Under the pieces are notes generated by a model. The model did not search any database and had not been told where the DNA came from. It saw only the letters and a list, made by a program, of their open reading frames with translations. Below are positions 10,240 through 21,471 of a stretch of DNA of 64,000 nt, piece by piece; position 1 is the first letter of the stretch, and each line of letters opens with the position of its first letter. Source of the stretch: Anastatus disparis (Eukaryota > Arthropoda > Insecta > Hymenoptera > Eupelmidae). The stretch is from assembly GCA_017163975.1 (NCBI GenBank), contig JAFFSR010000347.1, positions 1,190,001-1,254,000 of the forward strand. The letters are read 5' to 3'. The position numbers were made by a program, and so were the translations under genes.

Positions 10240-11110
10240 ACATCCCATATGGAAATAATTTATGTGAAAAACTGTAAATAATGGTAAATAATTGTAAATA
10301 ACTGTTAAAAAATGTAGGAATTGAGACATAAATAATAGTTATTTACAGTTATTTACTATTATTTATTATTAATTACTATTATTTACAGTTATTTACAGTT
10401 ATTAACTGTTATTAACTGTTATTTACAGTCATTTACAATTATTTACAGTTGTTTATAATTATTTACAATTATTCATAATTATTTACAGTTATTTATAATT
10501 ATTTACAGTTATTTACATTTTCAAAAATTTTTGAATTAGTGGATAATTTAATGTTATTAATAATTATTTACAATTATTTATAGTTATTTACAGTTATTTA
10601 CAGTTTTTTACAGTTATTTACAGTTATTTATAATTATTTACAACTATTTACAATTTTCCATAGTTTTTTACAATTATTTACAGTTATTCACATTTTTAAA
10701 AATTTTCGCCTATATATAAAATTATTGAATAAATTCGTGGTAATTTTCGAAAATGTAAATAACTGCAAATAATTGTAAAAAACTATAAATAATCGTAAAT
10801 AACTGTAAATAATTGTGAAAAAAGTGAATAAATGTAAATAACTGTAAATAAATATAAATAACTGCAAATAAGTGTAAATAACAGTTAATAAGTGTAAATA
10901 ACAGTTAATAACTGTAAATAAGTGTAAATAACAGTAAATAATTGTAAATAATTGTAAATAACTGTTATTTATGTCTCAATTCCCACATTTTTTAACACTT
11001 TTCTACAGTTATTTACAATTATTTACATTTATTTACATTTATTTACATTTATTTACAGTTATTAACAGTTATTTACAATTATATCCAAAAATTTTTTCCA
11101 TATGGGATGT
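10240..11110. mobile_element. Palindromic element built from a 10-bp repeat
   Basis: Terminal inverted repeats ACATCCCATATGGAAA (10240) and its complement (ending 11110) enclose an array of a degenerate decamer, ATTTACAGTT. Blocks run as complement (10262-10320), forward (10330-10525 and 10555-10695), complement (10740-10970) and forward (11000-11080). A conserved inverted pair (GGAATTGAGACATAAATAA at 10318 and its complement at about 10971) ties the two halves together. No coding capacity. Superfamily unknown. Confidence 0.8.
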
Positions 11111-11129
11111 CACATCGGCTAATTTTTCT

Positions 11130-11830
11130 GATGTTAGTTGAATATCAGTTGCACTTTCTCGTAAATCATGTTTCGTTAATCTGAAGGCCACTTTAACCTG
11201 AGGACGTCACCTACCTAAAGTGACTAGATTTTCTAAATTTTTAATTACGATACTAACTCGACTTCCTCGTAGATGATGTTATGTCAACCTAAAGATCACC
11301 TTAGAGACCTGGACATCATCTACAGGAAGTGACTGATATTTTTTAATTTTCAATTATAATACTAGCTGCACTCGCAGGTAGATAATGTAATGCCGTTAGC
11401 TACCTGGACATCGTCTACAGGTAGTGACTAAATATTTCCGAATATTAAATTTCATTATTAGCTGTATTTCTTCGTGGATGATGTTACGTCAACCTATATC
11501 ATCTTTGATACCTGGACATCATCTGCAAGAAGTGACTAATATTTCTGAATATTTAATTATAATACTAGCTTACCTAGTATTATGCATATCTAGTATTATA
11601 ATTGAAAATTCACAAACATTATCTTCTTCCTAGACTAATGCTTAGGTGACGAGGCCAGCCTCCAGGTCAACAAGACATTAACTACGGAGAAGTGCATCTA
11701 GTATTATAATTGAAAATATAGAAATTTTAGTCACTTCCTGGAGATGACTTCCAGGTGGCCGGGATGACCTCTAGGTCAAGGAAAGATTATTTGCGAGAAA
11801 GCACATCGAGTATTTAGTTAGTATCATCAT
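11130..11830. repeat. ~110-bp tandem repeat, four forward and two inverted units
   Basis: Forward units start near 11140, 11256, 11361 and 11456. Each carries a variant of CTCGTAGATGATGTTATGTC, CCTGGACATCATCTACAGG and AAGTGACTAATATTT, then a joint like AATTATAATACTAGCTG. From about 11575 to 11830 two further units run in the opposite orientation. The block is thus a degenerate, partly palindromic satellite. Non-coding. Confidence 0.8.
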
Positions 11831-12179
11831 AAAATATAAATATATACTTTAATATATACTTTATTAATATATATTTTACAATGTAAAAATATATCTGGTC
11901 ACGAAAGAAATATATTATTCCAATCCGGTGAGAAATACGCTCTTAATTTGATTTAAAATAGTTATTTTTATTCAATTTGATTTTTTTAAATTAAATAAAG
12001 TATATATTTAGTAAAATTATTATTTGGTGATTGACGTTATTTTGCTAGTTTTTGACTATTAACCGTCGGCAATTAGAAGATGAACTGATCATTCTCTAGT
12101 AATTGTTGGTCAATTATTTACCAATTTTGAAAAATATAGTTAAAATATGATCAGTTTAAAGTAAAAATTTCTACCAGGG
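11831..12179. other. AT-rich, ending in a CCCTGGTAGAAA-type end
   Basis: No gene. TTTCTACCAGGG at about 12167-12178 is a right-hand end of the CCCTGGTAGAAA group, with no clear left-hand partner. Confidence 0.4.
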
Positions 12180-13249
12180 AATTTAAACGTGAATGAAAAG
12201 ATATATTGGATTTATAGGTTAAAATATTCCGAATTACTTAAAACGCTCACTTTATGGACAACATATTTCTATTAGAATTTTTTGTCTATACAATAAATGA
12301 AGGCTCTGCAGATTTGGCGAAAATTGACTAATTATTAGCCAACATTGACATGACAAAATATTAATATTAATAATGCCCATAAATTGTATCACACACCATT
12401 TTTTGTTTACATTTCTATCAGGGTTATAATTAGATTTAATTAAACATTTTTTCAATTATTTTGAAATAAACAAATTTCTGTACTTAAGAATTAAATCATT
12501 TGATTCAAATGAATAGAAAATTTAAACAATTATGTAATTTTATAAGACTAATTAGATTATTTTATTCAACGGTAATTTTATTTTATAAAATCTTTATTTT
12601 GGCCAACATATTTACGAGATTTCGTCTATAAAATTATGAATAAACCCAAAAAGTGTTTTTTGCAAAATCAAAGAAATATTTAAATTAATTTAAAATTGAT
12701 CAGTTGAATTATTTATTTCATTGAATCAAATATAATATTTAATTGTAATATATCAATAATGAATTTTATTATTTCAATTACGGAAATTCAATTACTCTAA
12801 GCGAATATTCGTTCGATGGAAACAAATAATATTTTAAAATAAACGAATATTTAATTAATGTAATGAAATATTTTATTAGATGCTCTAATGGTTTACGGAA
12901 ATGAAAATTACATGTAATTGATACAGTGCAACATGTTTTTAGAACTACAAGTTCATTGATACAAAGAGGAACTGAAGCAATAAAATATTTGTTAGTCTTG
13001 TTTAAATATTTTTTTAAAGTTTTGAATAATTTCACAAATATAAATTAATAATCAGCTTAATTAATTGAATACCCTGGTAAAAATGTAAACATAAAAATAG
13101 TGTATAATACAATTTATGGGCATTATTAACAGTAATATTTTGTCATGTCAATATTCGCTAATAAATAGTCAATTTTTGCCGAATCTGCAGAACCTTCATT
13201 AGACAAAAAATGCTAATAGAAATGTTGTCCATAAAGTGAGCATCTTAAG

Positions 13250-14162
13250 TACACTCGACGGACACTGATTCGCGACCCCCTTTTTGAATATCTGCAACGT
13301 TATCCGTTGAGTTTTTGAAATATAGGTTAGCTTGCGCGATCATGTTTTGAAAATGAGTTTCCATCTAAATAAATATAATTCATGCTAACTATAAGACAAG
13401 GGAAGATAAATAAAGAAATGGCGGTAAAATTTAAATGAGCAATTATTTAATACTGAAGTAATGAAAAAGCTATGATTTCTTATGATTGTCATCGCATATG
13501 GTTACATAATATATGTAAAGAATGCTTTATAAAAATATGCTTACTTTAACATTTATTTATTGTTTTATCATTTATCATTTTTTATATTCGAATTAATGCC
13601 CATTTGAATTTCACCGCCATTTCTTTATTTATGTTCCCTTGTCTTATAGTTAGCATGAATTATATTTATCTAGATGGAAACTTATTTTTTAAACATGGTT
13701 GCGCAACCATCCTAAACTCAATGGATAACGTTTAAGAAGGGTCCGAACTATCTGTCTTTGTCTAATAGCGTTTTTCATCATTTATGTAAACACTATCCGG
13801 TATAACAAGAAAAAAATAGCAGCCCCCGCTAGATATTAGTATAATTAGTAAATTTTGTAATAACAACCAAATTTTTTACCGCATAGTTTTTGACTAATTA
13901 GAGACCTACTAGCAATCTAGAATATAACCTATCTTTTTTTGGTAGGTCTCTAATTATTCAAAAACTACGCAGTGAAAAAATGTGGTTGTTATTACAAAAT
14001 TTACTTATTATACTAATACCTAGCGGGGGCTGCTATTTTTTTCTTGTTATACCGGATAGTGTTTACATAAATGATGAAAAACGCTATTAGACAAAGACAG
14101 ATAGTTCAGCCCCTTCTTAAAAGCGCGAAAATGGCGTCGCGAATCAGTGTCCGTCGAGTGTA
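13250..14162. mobile_element. TA-flanked foldback, CACTCGACGGACACTG ends
   Basis: Ends CACTCGACGGACACTGATTC and the exact complement abut TA on both sides. The arms continue to pair internally: CATGCTAACTATAAGACAAG with its complement, and GAAATGGCGGTAAAATTT with its complement. TA duplication and inverted ends suggest Tc1/mariner-like mobilisation, but no transposase is present. The uninterrupted sister arm at 12185-12431 supports its exact borders. Confidence 0.8.
13732..14120. mobile_element. TTAA foldback family E, copy 1
   Basis: 389-bp palindrome bounded by TTAA, starting TTAAGAAGGGTCCGAACTAT. The arms include AATAGCAGCCCCCGCTAG and its complement, and GGTAGGTCTC near the centre. It is inserted inside 13250-14162. 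Near-identical copies are at 51822 and 54918. Confidence 0.9.
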
Positions 14163-14455
14163 CCTAGAAATATTTTAACCTATAAATCTAATACATCTTC
14201 TCATTCACGTTTGAATTATAAAATATGTTTAATGAATACAAAAAAATGAAAAATAAATCGTCTTAAACAGAAATAATTATAGAGATTTAATAATGAGTAT
14301 TTTTTCTGTTTATAAGATTTATTATAGGTAAAAAACAACGTTTCATATTGGTTAAAATAATGGCTATAAAAATGCCGATTTTCAGCTCTTCATTTCAAAG
14401 TAATGGCCATAAAATGGTAAAAAAAGCGTTTCATTTTCTACTAAGGTATTTTGTA

Positions 14456-15513
14456 ACATTAATGAGAACTTAATTGATAATGATATTGATTTGAATTAAA
14501 TGAAGAAAAAATTTAATGAAATCAAAAAAATTTCAATTACCTCAATACAAACTAAATTAAAAATTTAATTGTAATATATCATTAACATATGTAATTGTTT
14601 TAAAAAAAAACATGTAATAGAAAGAATTAAATAATGCACTTAAGGTAGTGATACCAGTTATTACGAGTCTCGGTATCCTTTTTAGTTTAACCGATTGAAT
14701 CTTACATAGAAGTACAATTTTTAATCAGAAAATGTTTGAAACGTATTATTCATAACTTAATTAAAAATTGTATAACAATAAAGTATACTAAAATAGTGAA
14801 TTATTTAAATAATATTAAATTTAAAATAATAATCTTTTCAACTTATTATTACGAACTCGCTCCAATTTATACGACCTCGTTATTACGAACACGCCAGTTA
14901 TTACGGCCCAAACATTACGAGCATTTAGCTGACAGTTCTGAGGTTATGTTTTAATAACAGTACTTTTATTTACGGCTCTATTTAGATTTCAGGCATTCTT
15001 TTACTTATTTGTGGATGTCGATTTAAGAATGACGAAAACCATTATCTTCTAGGTCTGTTGTTTATAAACAGAGTCGTCTTTATCAGTTTATCATAAATTT
15101 TCTTGACGCTGTCACAGAGCATCATCGTACAACCTCTTTTTTCGCTATTTCTATATTTTTTTTTGTATATATATAGTGAAGGATATGTTGTTATTTTATT
15201 ATATTTTACTATTTTATTTACAAAATTATACATGAATATATTTGGGTGTACAATTCAAAATGGTTGGAATGAAATAATATATATACGAAAATCTATTATT
15301 TCGCATTTAACAATTTGTCGACCTTTAATATCGTACGCATGGAATACCGCGCATCGTCTGTATTACTTAAAAAATGATTTCACTTTGCTGGCGTATCCAC
15401 ACTTTAAATATAAATTCTAATCAAAATAAGTTTAGCGTCTTAACAATTACTTTTTTTCAACCAATGATGATAGCGTAACAGTCCTGATCTCTCGAGAAAT
15501 TTACGAATTGAAT
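14456..15513. other. No gene recognised
   Basis: AT-rich. A cluster of TTATTACGA-type words (about 14661, 14845-14925) is notable: CAGTTATTACG occurs at 14662 and 14892, resembling DNA-transposon termini. Frames of 63-105 codons on both strands overlap one another and show no domain, so I treat them as chance. Confidence 0.4.
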
Positions 15514-16037
15514 TTAAGAGGCGGTTGGGACTATTTGCCGCATGAGGGCGCTGCGGTCAGGTGAGAAAAAAAATGTAAAATAATTTTTGCACAGCGATTT
15601 ACAATTTACTGAAACAATAATAGACCTCTAATGTTGTCAATAACTATAGCCATATATATGTAGAATAATTATTGATGCTAATCTTGTTTGAAAAGTCTAA
15701 AATATTGTTGTAAAGCGAAAAATTCAGCGCGAGATAGAGCCAGCGTGAGCATATGCACTCATCATTCTTTAGTATTACTTTCTCTGCCGCACTAAAGAAA
15801 AATACACATGTTTACATCGGCTCTATCACGCGCAGCATTTTTCGCTTTACAAAAATATTTTAAACTTTTCAAACAAGATTAGCATCGATAATTATTCTAC
15901 ATATATATGGCAAGATTGACAACATTAGAAGTATATTATTGTCTTAATAAATTGTAAATCCGTGTATTAAAAATATTTTATATTCTTCTCTCACCTGCAG
16001 CACCCCCATGCGGCAATTAGTCCCGACCGCCTCTTAA
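15514..16037. mobile_element. TTAA foldback, TTAAGAGGCGGTTGGGACTA type
   Basis: 524 bp bounded by TTAA. The arms pair from the ends (TAGTCCCGACCGCCTCTTAA on the right) through AAAAATATTTTATAT-like and CAAACAAGATTAGCAT to a central loop rich in CACATG and ACTAAAGAAA. Non-coding. Confidence 0.85.
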
Positions 16038-16527
16038 CTAAGAATATTCTTTTCTTACGTATCTCTTCTGTTCTCAAACTGTATTTTATCCTTGTCATCT
16101 TGAGAAGAAATAAGGACTGATGAAAGCTGCTATGTCCAAGGAATTTTGCCCGTTGGCGTGCCTGGCTTCCTTCTTTTCGTGCAGTCTCGTTTTATAGGCT
16201 GTTGACATAAATTTTGATGTTCCTTTTTTATTCTTTTGCACTTTTCCTTCTCTTTTTTCTTTCTCTTCCTTTTTTTTCTTTTTAATATGCTTGTAACAAT
16301 AGAATAAGATTTTATTTTTGTCAGTGTATTATGCAGTATTTCTCAGTACTTTATTATTGTCAATATTCTATGAAGTATTTTCTTACTTATTATTTAATAT
16401 GTTGAAAGTTTATTACAATCCACTTAAGTAAAGTAGAATATAGTTATATAATATTATATCTTGTGCATATTCAGATTTAATAAGCATACAATAAAATGTC
16501 AGAGATATATACTTATTGATTAAGCTC
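16038..16527. other. No gene recognised
   Basis: Includes a mixed-composition stretch (16110-16200) and a pyrimidine run of CTTTTTTCTTT type (about 16240-16285). No open frame or repeat partner is seen. Confidence 0.4.
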
Positions 16528-17249
16528 TTAAGGTAGGCCTGGAAAAAAAATCAAATTTAAATGTAATGATACATTTTTTTATATCAATTAATAAAATTTC
16601 TTTTCACCTTAAATTTATCTTAAATACAAGACTTTGGTCCTTGAATAATTTTAAAAATTCTCATCCACTGATCAAAATCTTTTCTTTTATTCAAACACTT
16701 GATTATGGTGGTTATCGTAAGCTTTCTCAGTCAATTTTCAACAAAATAACTTAAATGTTTCCATAGATTTTCAATTTTTATATCTTCACAAAATAATAGT
16801 TCTGATTATAAAAAAGAATTTAAAAGTTTAGTTTAGAAAAACCTTAAAATATGGGAAAAAATAGATATTTTTGTGAATTTTATGTATGTAATTCAGTTCA
16901 ACATTCACTTGAACATATATTATCATAATTCTAGCATTATTATTTTGTAAAGATATATATATTGAAGATCTCTGAAAATTATGAAGTCAATTAGTTTAAA
17001 ATTAACTGAGAACGTGTCATCAATAATTTCTTTGACTTTTTCGAATAATCTCTTTGATCAATAAAATGAATTTTAAGCATCAGATCAGATTTTTTAAAGC
17101 TACTCATGGACCAAAGACTTGTATTTAATATATATTTAAGATAACAAAGTTTCATTATTTATTATTATAAGAAGAAAAGATTACTATCACATTCAAATTT
17201 TTAGACATTCCTTCGAGCTTAAACTCACTTATTAGTCCGGATACCTTAA
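16528..17249. mobile_element. TTAA foldback family G
   Basis: Starts TTAAGGTAGGCCTGG and ends CCGGATACCTTAA. The arms are diverged: CAAGACTTTGGTCCTTGA at about 16629 pairs with CATGGACCAAAGACTTGT at about 17104. A partial relative ends at 8722. Confidence 0.7.
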
Positions 17250-18183
17250 TACACATTTTTAATATCATAGTGTATATTTTTATTTGGATACTCACATAAA
17301 AATTTCAATTAACAAAATACTTGCCGAATTTTCAATTTTTAATTGAAAAAATAAAATGTTACTTATTATTCCTTTTGCGTTACTGGGATTTTCTACTTCA
17401 AGATTTCAGTTTTGCCAAGTGTATTATGTAATATTTTTTTAGTATTTTTTTTTAATAAAGTGCTCAATGTAGTATTTTTTACTTATTATTTAAGACATTA
17501 AAAGTTAAAACAAAAAGCTAATTTCTCAAAACTATAATTTAATAGATTTAATGTATTAAATTTAAAACTAAAAATAAAGTTAATGATTTGTATTAATAAT
17601 TATTTTAGTAGATTTTATAAAAAAAATTATTAATAATGTTACAAAATATGTAATACCAAACGTGTATATACATGTTTTTCACATATTATCATATACAATC
17701 AAAATATTATTTTTAATCTCAATTAATGTACAATATTTATGTACACCATTTTAGTATACAATTGCTAAGCCTTGAGTTAATGAAAAATTGTCATATATTT
17801 ATCAAATAACATTTTCACAAATCTAACCTAAAAAATTGTCTGCTTATTAATAATAAATTTATAAAATACATTTTTCACATATACAACCTAAAAAACTGTC
17901 TCTTTACAAATCACAATCAATTTAGTTTATTTAAATATATATTCACTTATTGATTATTATTTTTGTAAAGACTAAGTAAATCAATAATAATAATCACACT
18001 AAGAATTGTACTGTATTTTCAAAAATTGAAGCAAATGTGGAGCAACGCAACAGCTGATTAATCATCAAATATACGATAGCATCTAAACAATCAGATTTAA
18101 TATATGTGTATGTACATCATATACACTGCTGTTATTCTTGCTGTCTCTTTCGTACTCATTCTAATGTATATGCATTAAAAAGA
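17250..18183. other. No gene recognised
   Basis: Very AT-rich, with no open frame of note. The words AACCTAAAAAATTGTCT and CAACCTAAAAAACTGTCT (near 17825 and 17884) are a short direct repeat. Confidence 0.4.
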
Positions 18184-18205
18184 GAGTCCATTCATGAATG
18201 GACTC
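18184..18205. repeat. 22-bp perfect palindrome followed by a T run
   Basis: GAGTCCATTC and its exact complement meet at ATGA-less symmetry to form a perfect 22-bp dyad, followed directly by about nine T on the plus strand. It looks like a hairpin plus U-tract. In a eukaryote the T run could stop RNA polymerase III, but no Pol III promoter is apparent upstream on this strand. Confidence 0.6.
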
Positions 18206-18232
18206 TTTTTTTTTATGTTCGTCACTTTCAAG

Positions 18233-18235
<3 letters not shown>

Positions 18236-18280
<45 letters not shown>
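18236..18280. repeat. (TA)n microsatellite
   Basis: Over 40 bp of uninterrupted TA repeats, directly adjoining the left target duplication of the SINE. Confidence 0.95.
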
Positions 18281-18285
<5 letters not shown>

Positions 18286-18292
18286 TGCTGTT

Positions 18293-18517
18293 CTTCTTAT
18301 TCTCTATTTTAATTGGCTTTTTCCAGACTTTTTAATGTCTATATGATTGGTCATCATCTGGTATTTTTTTTATTATTTTGATATTTTTTCGTGGTCTCCG
18401 GGTTCTACTCCCCGCAGAAAAAATCGAAAAAAATTTTCCGAAATTTTCCCGGGGAATCGAACCCCGGTCCACTAGAGCGCCAGCCAAGAGCCTTAGCCCC
18501 TGTGCTACCGCCGCTCC
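18293..18517 (-). mobile_element. tRNA-derived SINE with 16-bp target duplication
   Basis: On the minus strand the element begins GGAGCGGCGGTAGC and contains an A box (TAGCACAGGGGCTAAGG, 18491-18507) and a B box (GGTTCGATTCC, 18453-18464), the internal Pol III promoter of tRNA genes. A ~150-nt unrelated body follows. The same 16 bases, TATACACACTGCTGTT, occur at 18277-18292 and 18518-18533, as expected of target-primed insertion. It would be mobilised in trans by a LINE. The 3' tail is A/G-rich rather than a long poly(A). Confidence 0.8.
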
Positions 18518-18881
18518 TATACACACTGCTGTTTGCGGTTATTACTCGTTTTCTCTCATTCACTCTATGCATATGCCACATGTTAACTTCCGTCTCATAC
18601 GTTTGGCTGAATGAGAAAATTATTAAAAACAAGAAATCGCAGGGCTAGCCTATACATCATACAAAAAATAATAAAAACGTCATTTTTTAGCTGTTTTTGG
18701 TATGAAATGTTTATTAGCATTATATTATATATATTTACAAGTAATTAACAAGTAAATACATATATTTAATATATATTTTGTGAGTTTCAATTTTTTTAAT
18801 TTGAAACTTAAAGTGAATAGGTCTCGTCGCGCACGATGCGGCTTCGCAAACTTGCCTTTCGGGGCGCTACCGCGCTCCATG

Positions 18882-19063
18882 ATTTTCGCGTTACTTACTT
18901 TTTTCAAAAACAAAGCCATAGATTTTTTTCTTCTTGTGTATAAATATTTGTAATAATAATATCTATTGCGCTTAACCTTCAATTTGCAGATACACTGATT
19001 AATACTTGAGTAAATAACAAAAATTTCAATTAGACAAGGACAGCGAATCCGGCCTGCTCTTGA
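18882..19063. mobile_element. Half of a TTAA foldback family B
   Basis: Only the right arm is present. It runs from ATTTTCGCGTTACTTAC to GGACAGCGAATCCGGCCTGC followed by CTCTTGA, where the other copies have TTAA. Left of 18882 the sequence is unrelated and GC-richer, so the copy is truncated or recombined. Confidence 0.8.
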
Positions 19064-20684
19064 GAAAAACTTTTGCAACTTACCCCTTTTGGGAATGTCA
19101 GGTTACAGTTGAGCGCAGAAGCCTCTGATCGCTAGGCCTCCTTGCCGGCAAATAGACCGAACGTTCAAGATAATTCATTCACGAGACCCGAGAAGATTTT
19201 ACATGTCCACTTTTATCTCGATTATGTCAATCACGCACCCTACAACATCTTTCTCCATCGATAATATACTAGGCCCGCTACAATATATATATATCCACGT
19301 ATTAACAATAAATGTATATTTTTTTTTCTTTTTCAGATTTCAATATCTTTAAAATTGATTATTGATTTTTCAAAATCAATTCATGTGTAGTTTAAAAAAG
19401 AAGATTCAGGCACTTATTATTAATAATTAACGTCGGTCAGACTATACTGTAATCTCGCTTTTTTAACTTTAACAAAATTTTCTTTTTAATTTAATTCACC
19501 CTGCCCCTTCTCTTCAAATTAATTTAATTAATATTTTATTTGAGAGTATTTAAATATTCAAGTATGTACAGCGCTTGTTGCTTCAATAATTTCACCGACA
19601 GTACTGATACATACACACTTTTTTAGGTTAAATTACCTCATAAATATATTTAGATGCGTTCAAGTGTACTAATCGTCACTTTCGTGATTACTTTTTTAAA
19701 ATTATTATTATTCAAATTTAAAGGTATTTTAAAAATTAGCACATGGAGGTCTTTTTAATAGATATTGTTTATATTAAATTTGTTAATAAAATATAAATAA
19801 AAATATGATTTTCAAAATAACAAATTATGCAAAAATGAAATTTTCGTACGCGAATCGATTATTCTACCATAGGAACAAAGTTTAAATTGGATTATTTATT
19901 TTATAATTTAAATATCGGGCTATTTGTAGGATTAATATAATAAGTAAGATATTAAATTAATTAAACTTATTTATTAGAAATTTGCATATGATAAAATAAA
20001 TTTTTTATTTTAATATTTAATACGAGTTTGTCATAATTGAATCATTCGTAGCAAATGGTATCACTACCCTATTTGAATCAAATAAAAAAATAAATAATCA
20101 GAACAAAATATTTATTTGCTTTGACTAAATTTTTACTTCATTGCTAAATTCATAAATGAATTTTTAACTCTTTCAGAACCAATGTACATTACAATGTACA
20201 TTGACATTTTTTGGTTTTTTTGAAATTGTGCAAAAGTGGCTTCAAATTTTGTAAAAAAAAATATGTGTATTAGATTGAAGTGGACTATTTCCGATCTCAA
20301 ACTGAGGGCCTAAGTTATTATATCTTTGATAGAAACTGAGAAAACTTAAAAAGAAAAAAAAAAAAAAATTTTTCATCGCAAAAATTGCTTAATAAATGAA
20401 CACTTATCATCGCTAAATGGTTATCAGAACTTTTCATGATGAAATAATAATTCCGTTCTGAAAGGGTTAAAAAATATTTTATTTAATCAATTCAATATGC
20501 ATAATTTCGCGCTGTAAGCTTCTTTTTTATCTACTAAATATTGCTTTGAATCTCACAAGTGGTAAGATGTTCATCAGTTTTGTATGTAAGGAAAATGAAA
20601 CACTCAAATGCGATTTGCGAGTGATGGCGTTTTACATGTAATAAAGCGTGCGTATAAAGATTCAGTATAATTTGCGAAGTTATT
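19064..20684. other. No gene recognised
   Basis: About 19080-19290 is of mixed composition with no long frame. The remainder is AT-rich. GGTATCACTACCC at about 20059-20071 is the inverted match of GGTAGTGATACCA at 14644. Confidence 0.4.
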
Positions 20685-20765
20685 TTAAGAGGACGCTGGA
20701 TCTCTCTATCCTTTTCTAATTGAAAAATGTAAATTTTTGGGAAAACTAGTTATTATTGATAGAAA

Positions 20766-21001
20766 TTAAGGGTTGTCCGCAACTTCTATAGTGAAAAACA
20801 ATATTTTGTCTGATGAGAGCAAATTAATTTTATTGCTTTTTTTTTAAGTAAAGTTTGACATACTTAAATAATGTATTCTATAGCTTAATTTAGGAATTTG
20901 TAAGTATGTCAAACTTTACTTGAAAAAAAAGCAACAAAATTAATTTGCTCTCATCAGACAAAATATTGTTTTTCACTATAGAAGTTGCGGACAACCCTTA
21001 A
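20766..21001. mobile_element. TTAA foldback, TTAAGGGTTGTCCGC type
   Basis: 236 bp with nearly identical arms: TTAAGGGTTGTCCGCAACTT at the left and its exact complement at the right. The centre lies near 20883. The high arm identity suggests recent origin. Confidence 0.9.
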
Positions 21002-21390
21002 GAGCAGGCCGGATTCGCTGTCCTTGTCTAATTGAGATTTTCGTTATTTACTCAAGTATTAATCGGTGTATCTGCAAATTTAAGGTTAAGCGCAATAGAT
21101 ATTATTATTACAAATATGTATGCACAAGAAAACAAAAATCTACCGATTTGTTTTTGAGAAAAGTAAGGAACGCGAAAATATTATAAACATAAACTTTCAC
21201 CTCGGCGTTCCTTACTTTTCTCAAAAACAAAGCATTAGAATTTTTTTTTCTTGTGCATAAATGTTTATTATAATAATATCTATTGCGCTTAACCTTTAAT
21301 TTGAAGATACACTGATTAATAGTTGAGTAAATAACAAAAAACTCAATTGCTACTCGGTCGGTATCAGGTTCTACTCCGGCCTGCTGTTAA
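20998..21390. mobile_element. TTAA foldback family B, copy 3
   Basis: 393 bp, the same length as 9547-9939. It starts TTAAGAGCAGGCCGGATTCG and ends CCGGCCTGCTGTTAA. Like copy 1, one end has the variant containing TCGGTATCAGGTTCTACTCC, in the opposite orientation. Confidence 0.9.
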
Positions 21391-21471
21391 TTTCTATCAA
21401 TAATAACTAGTTTTCCCAAAAATTTACATTTTTCAATTAGAAAAGGATAGAGAGATACAGCGTCCCCTTAA

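Larger units (their letters stand above)
12180..14455. mobile_element. Large inverted repeat with two nested insertions
   Basis: 12185-12431 is the inverted copy of 13070-13249 plus 14163-14210. Shared words include CACTTTATGGACAACAT, TCTGCAGA and ATGACAAAATATT, and each arm reaches a CCCTGRTARAAATGTAAACA end at its inner side (12428, 13072). The right arm is split by a 913-bp TA-flanked foldback (13250-14162), which itself holds a family-E MITE. A decayed end, TTTCTACTAAGG, near 14441-14452 probably closes the right copy. Confidence 0.65.
20685..21471. mobile_element. TTAA foldback holding two tandem insertions
   Basis: Outer arms 20689-20765 and 21391-21467 pair; the ends are TTAAGAGGACGCTGGATCTC and a variant complement. 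They meet at a central TTAA (TAGAAATTAATTTCTA once insertions are ignored). Into that TTAA have gone the foldback 20766-21001 and the family-B element 20998-21390, which share the TTAA at 20998. Confidence 0.85.

Noticed and set aside
10240..11110. CRISPR-like array of short repeats
   Set aside because: The repeats are contiguous decamers without unique spacers, in alternating orientation, in eukaryotic DNA.
15042..15420. Overlapping 63- and 105-codon frames on opposite strands
   Set aside because: Both are Y/I/K-rich, overlap each other, lack motifs and are expected in AT-rich DNA.
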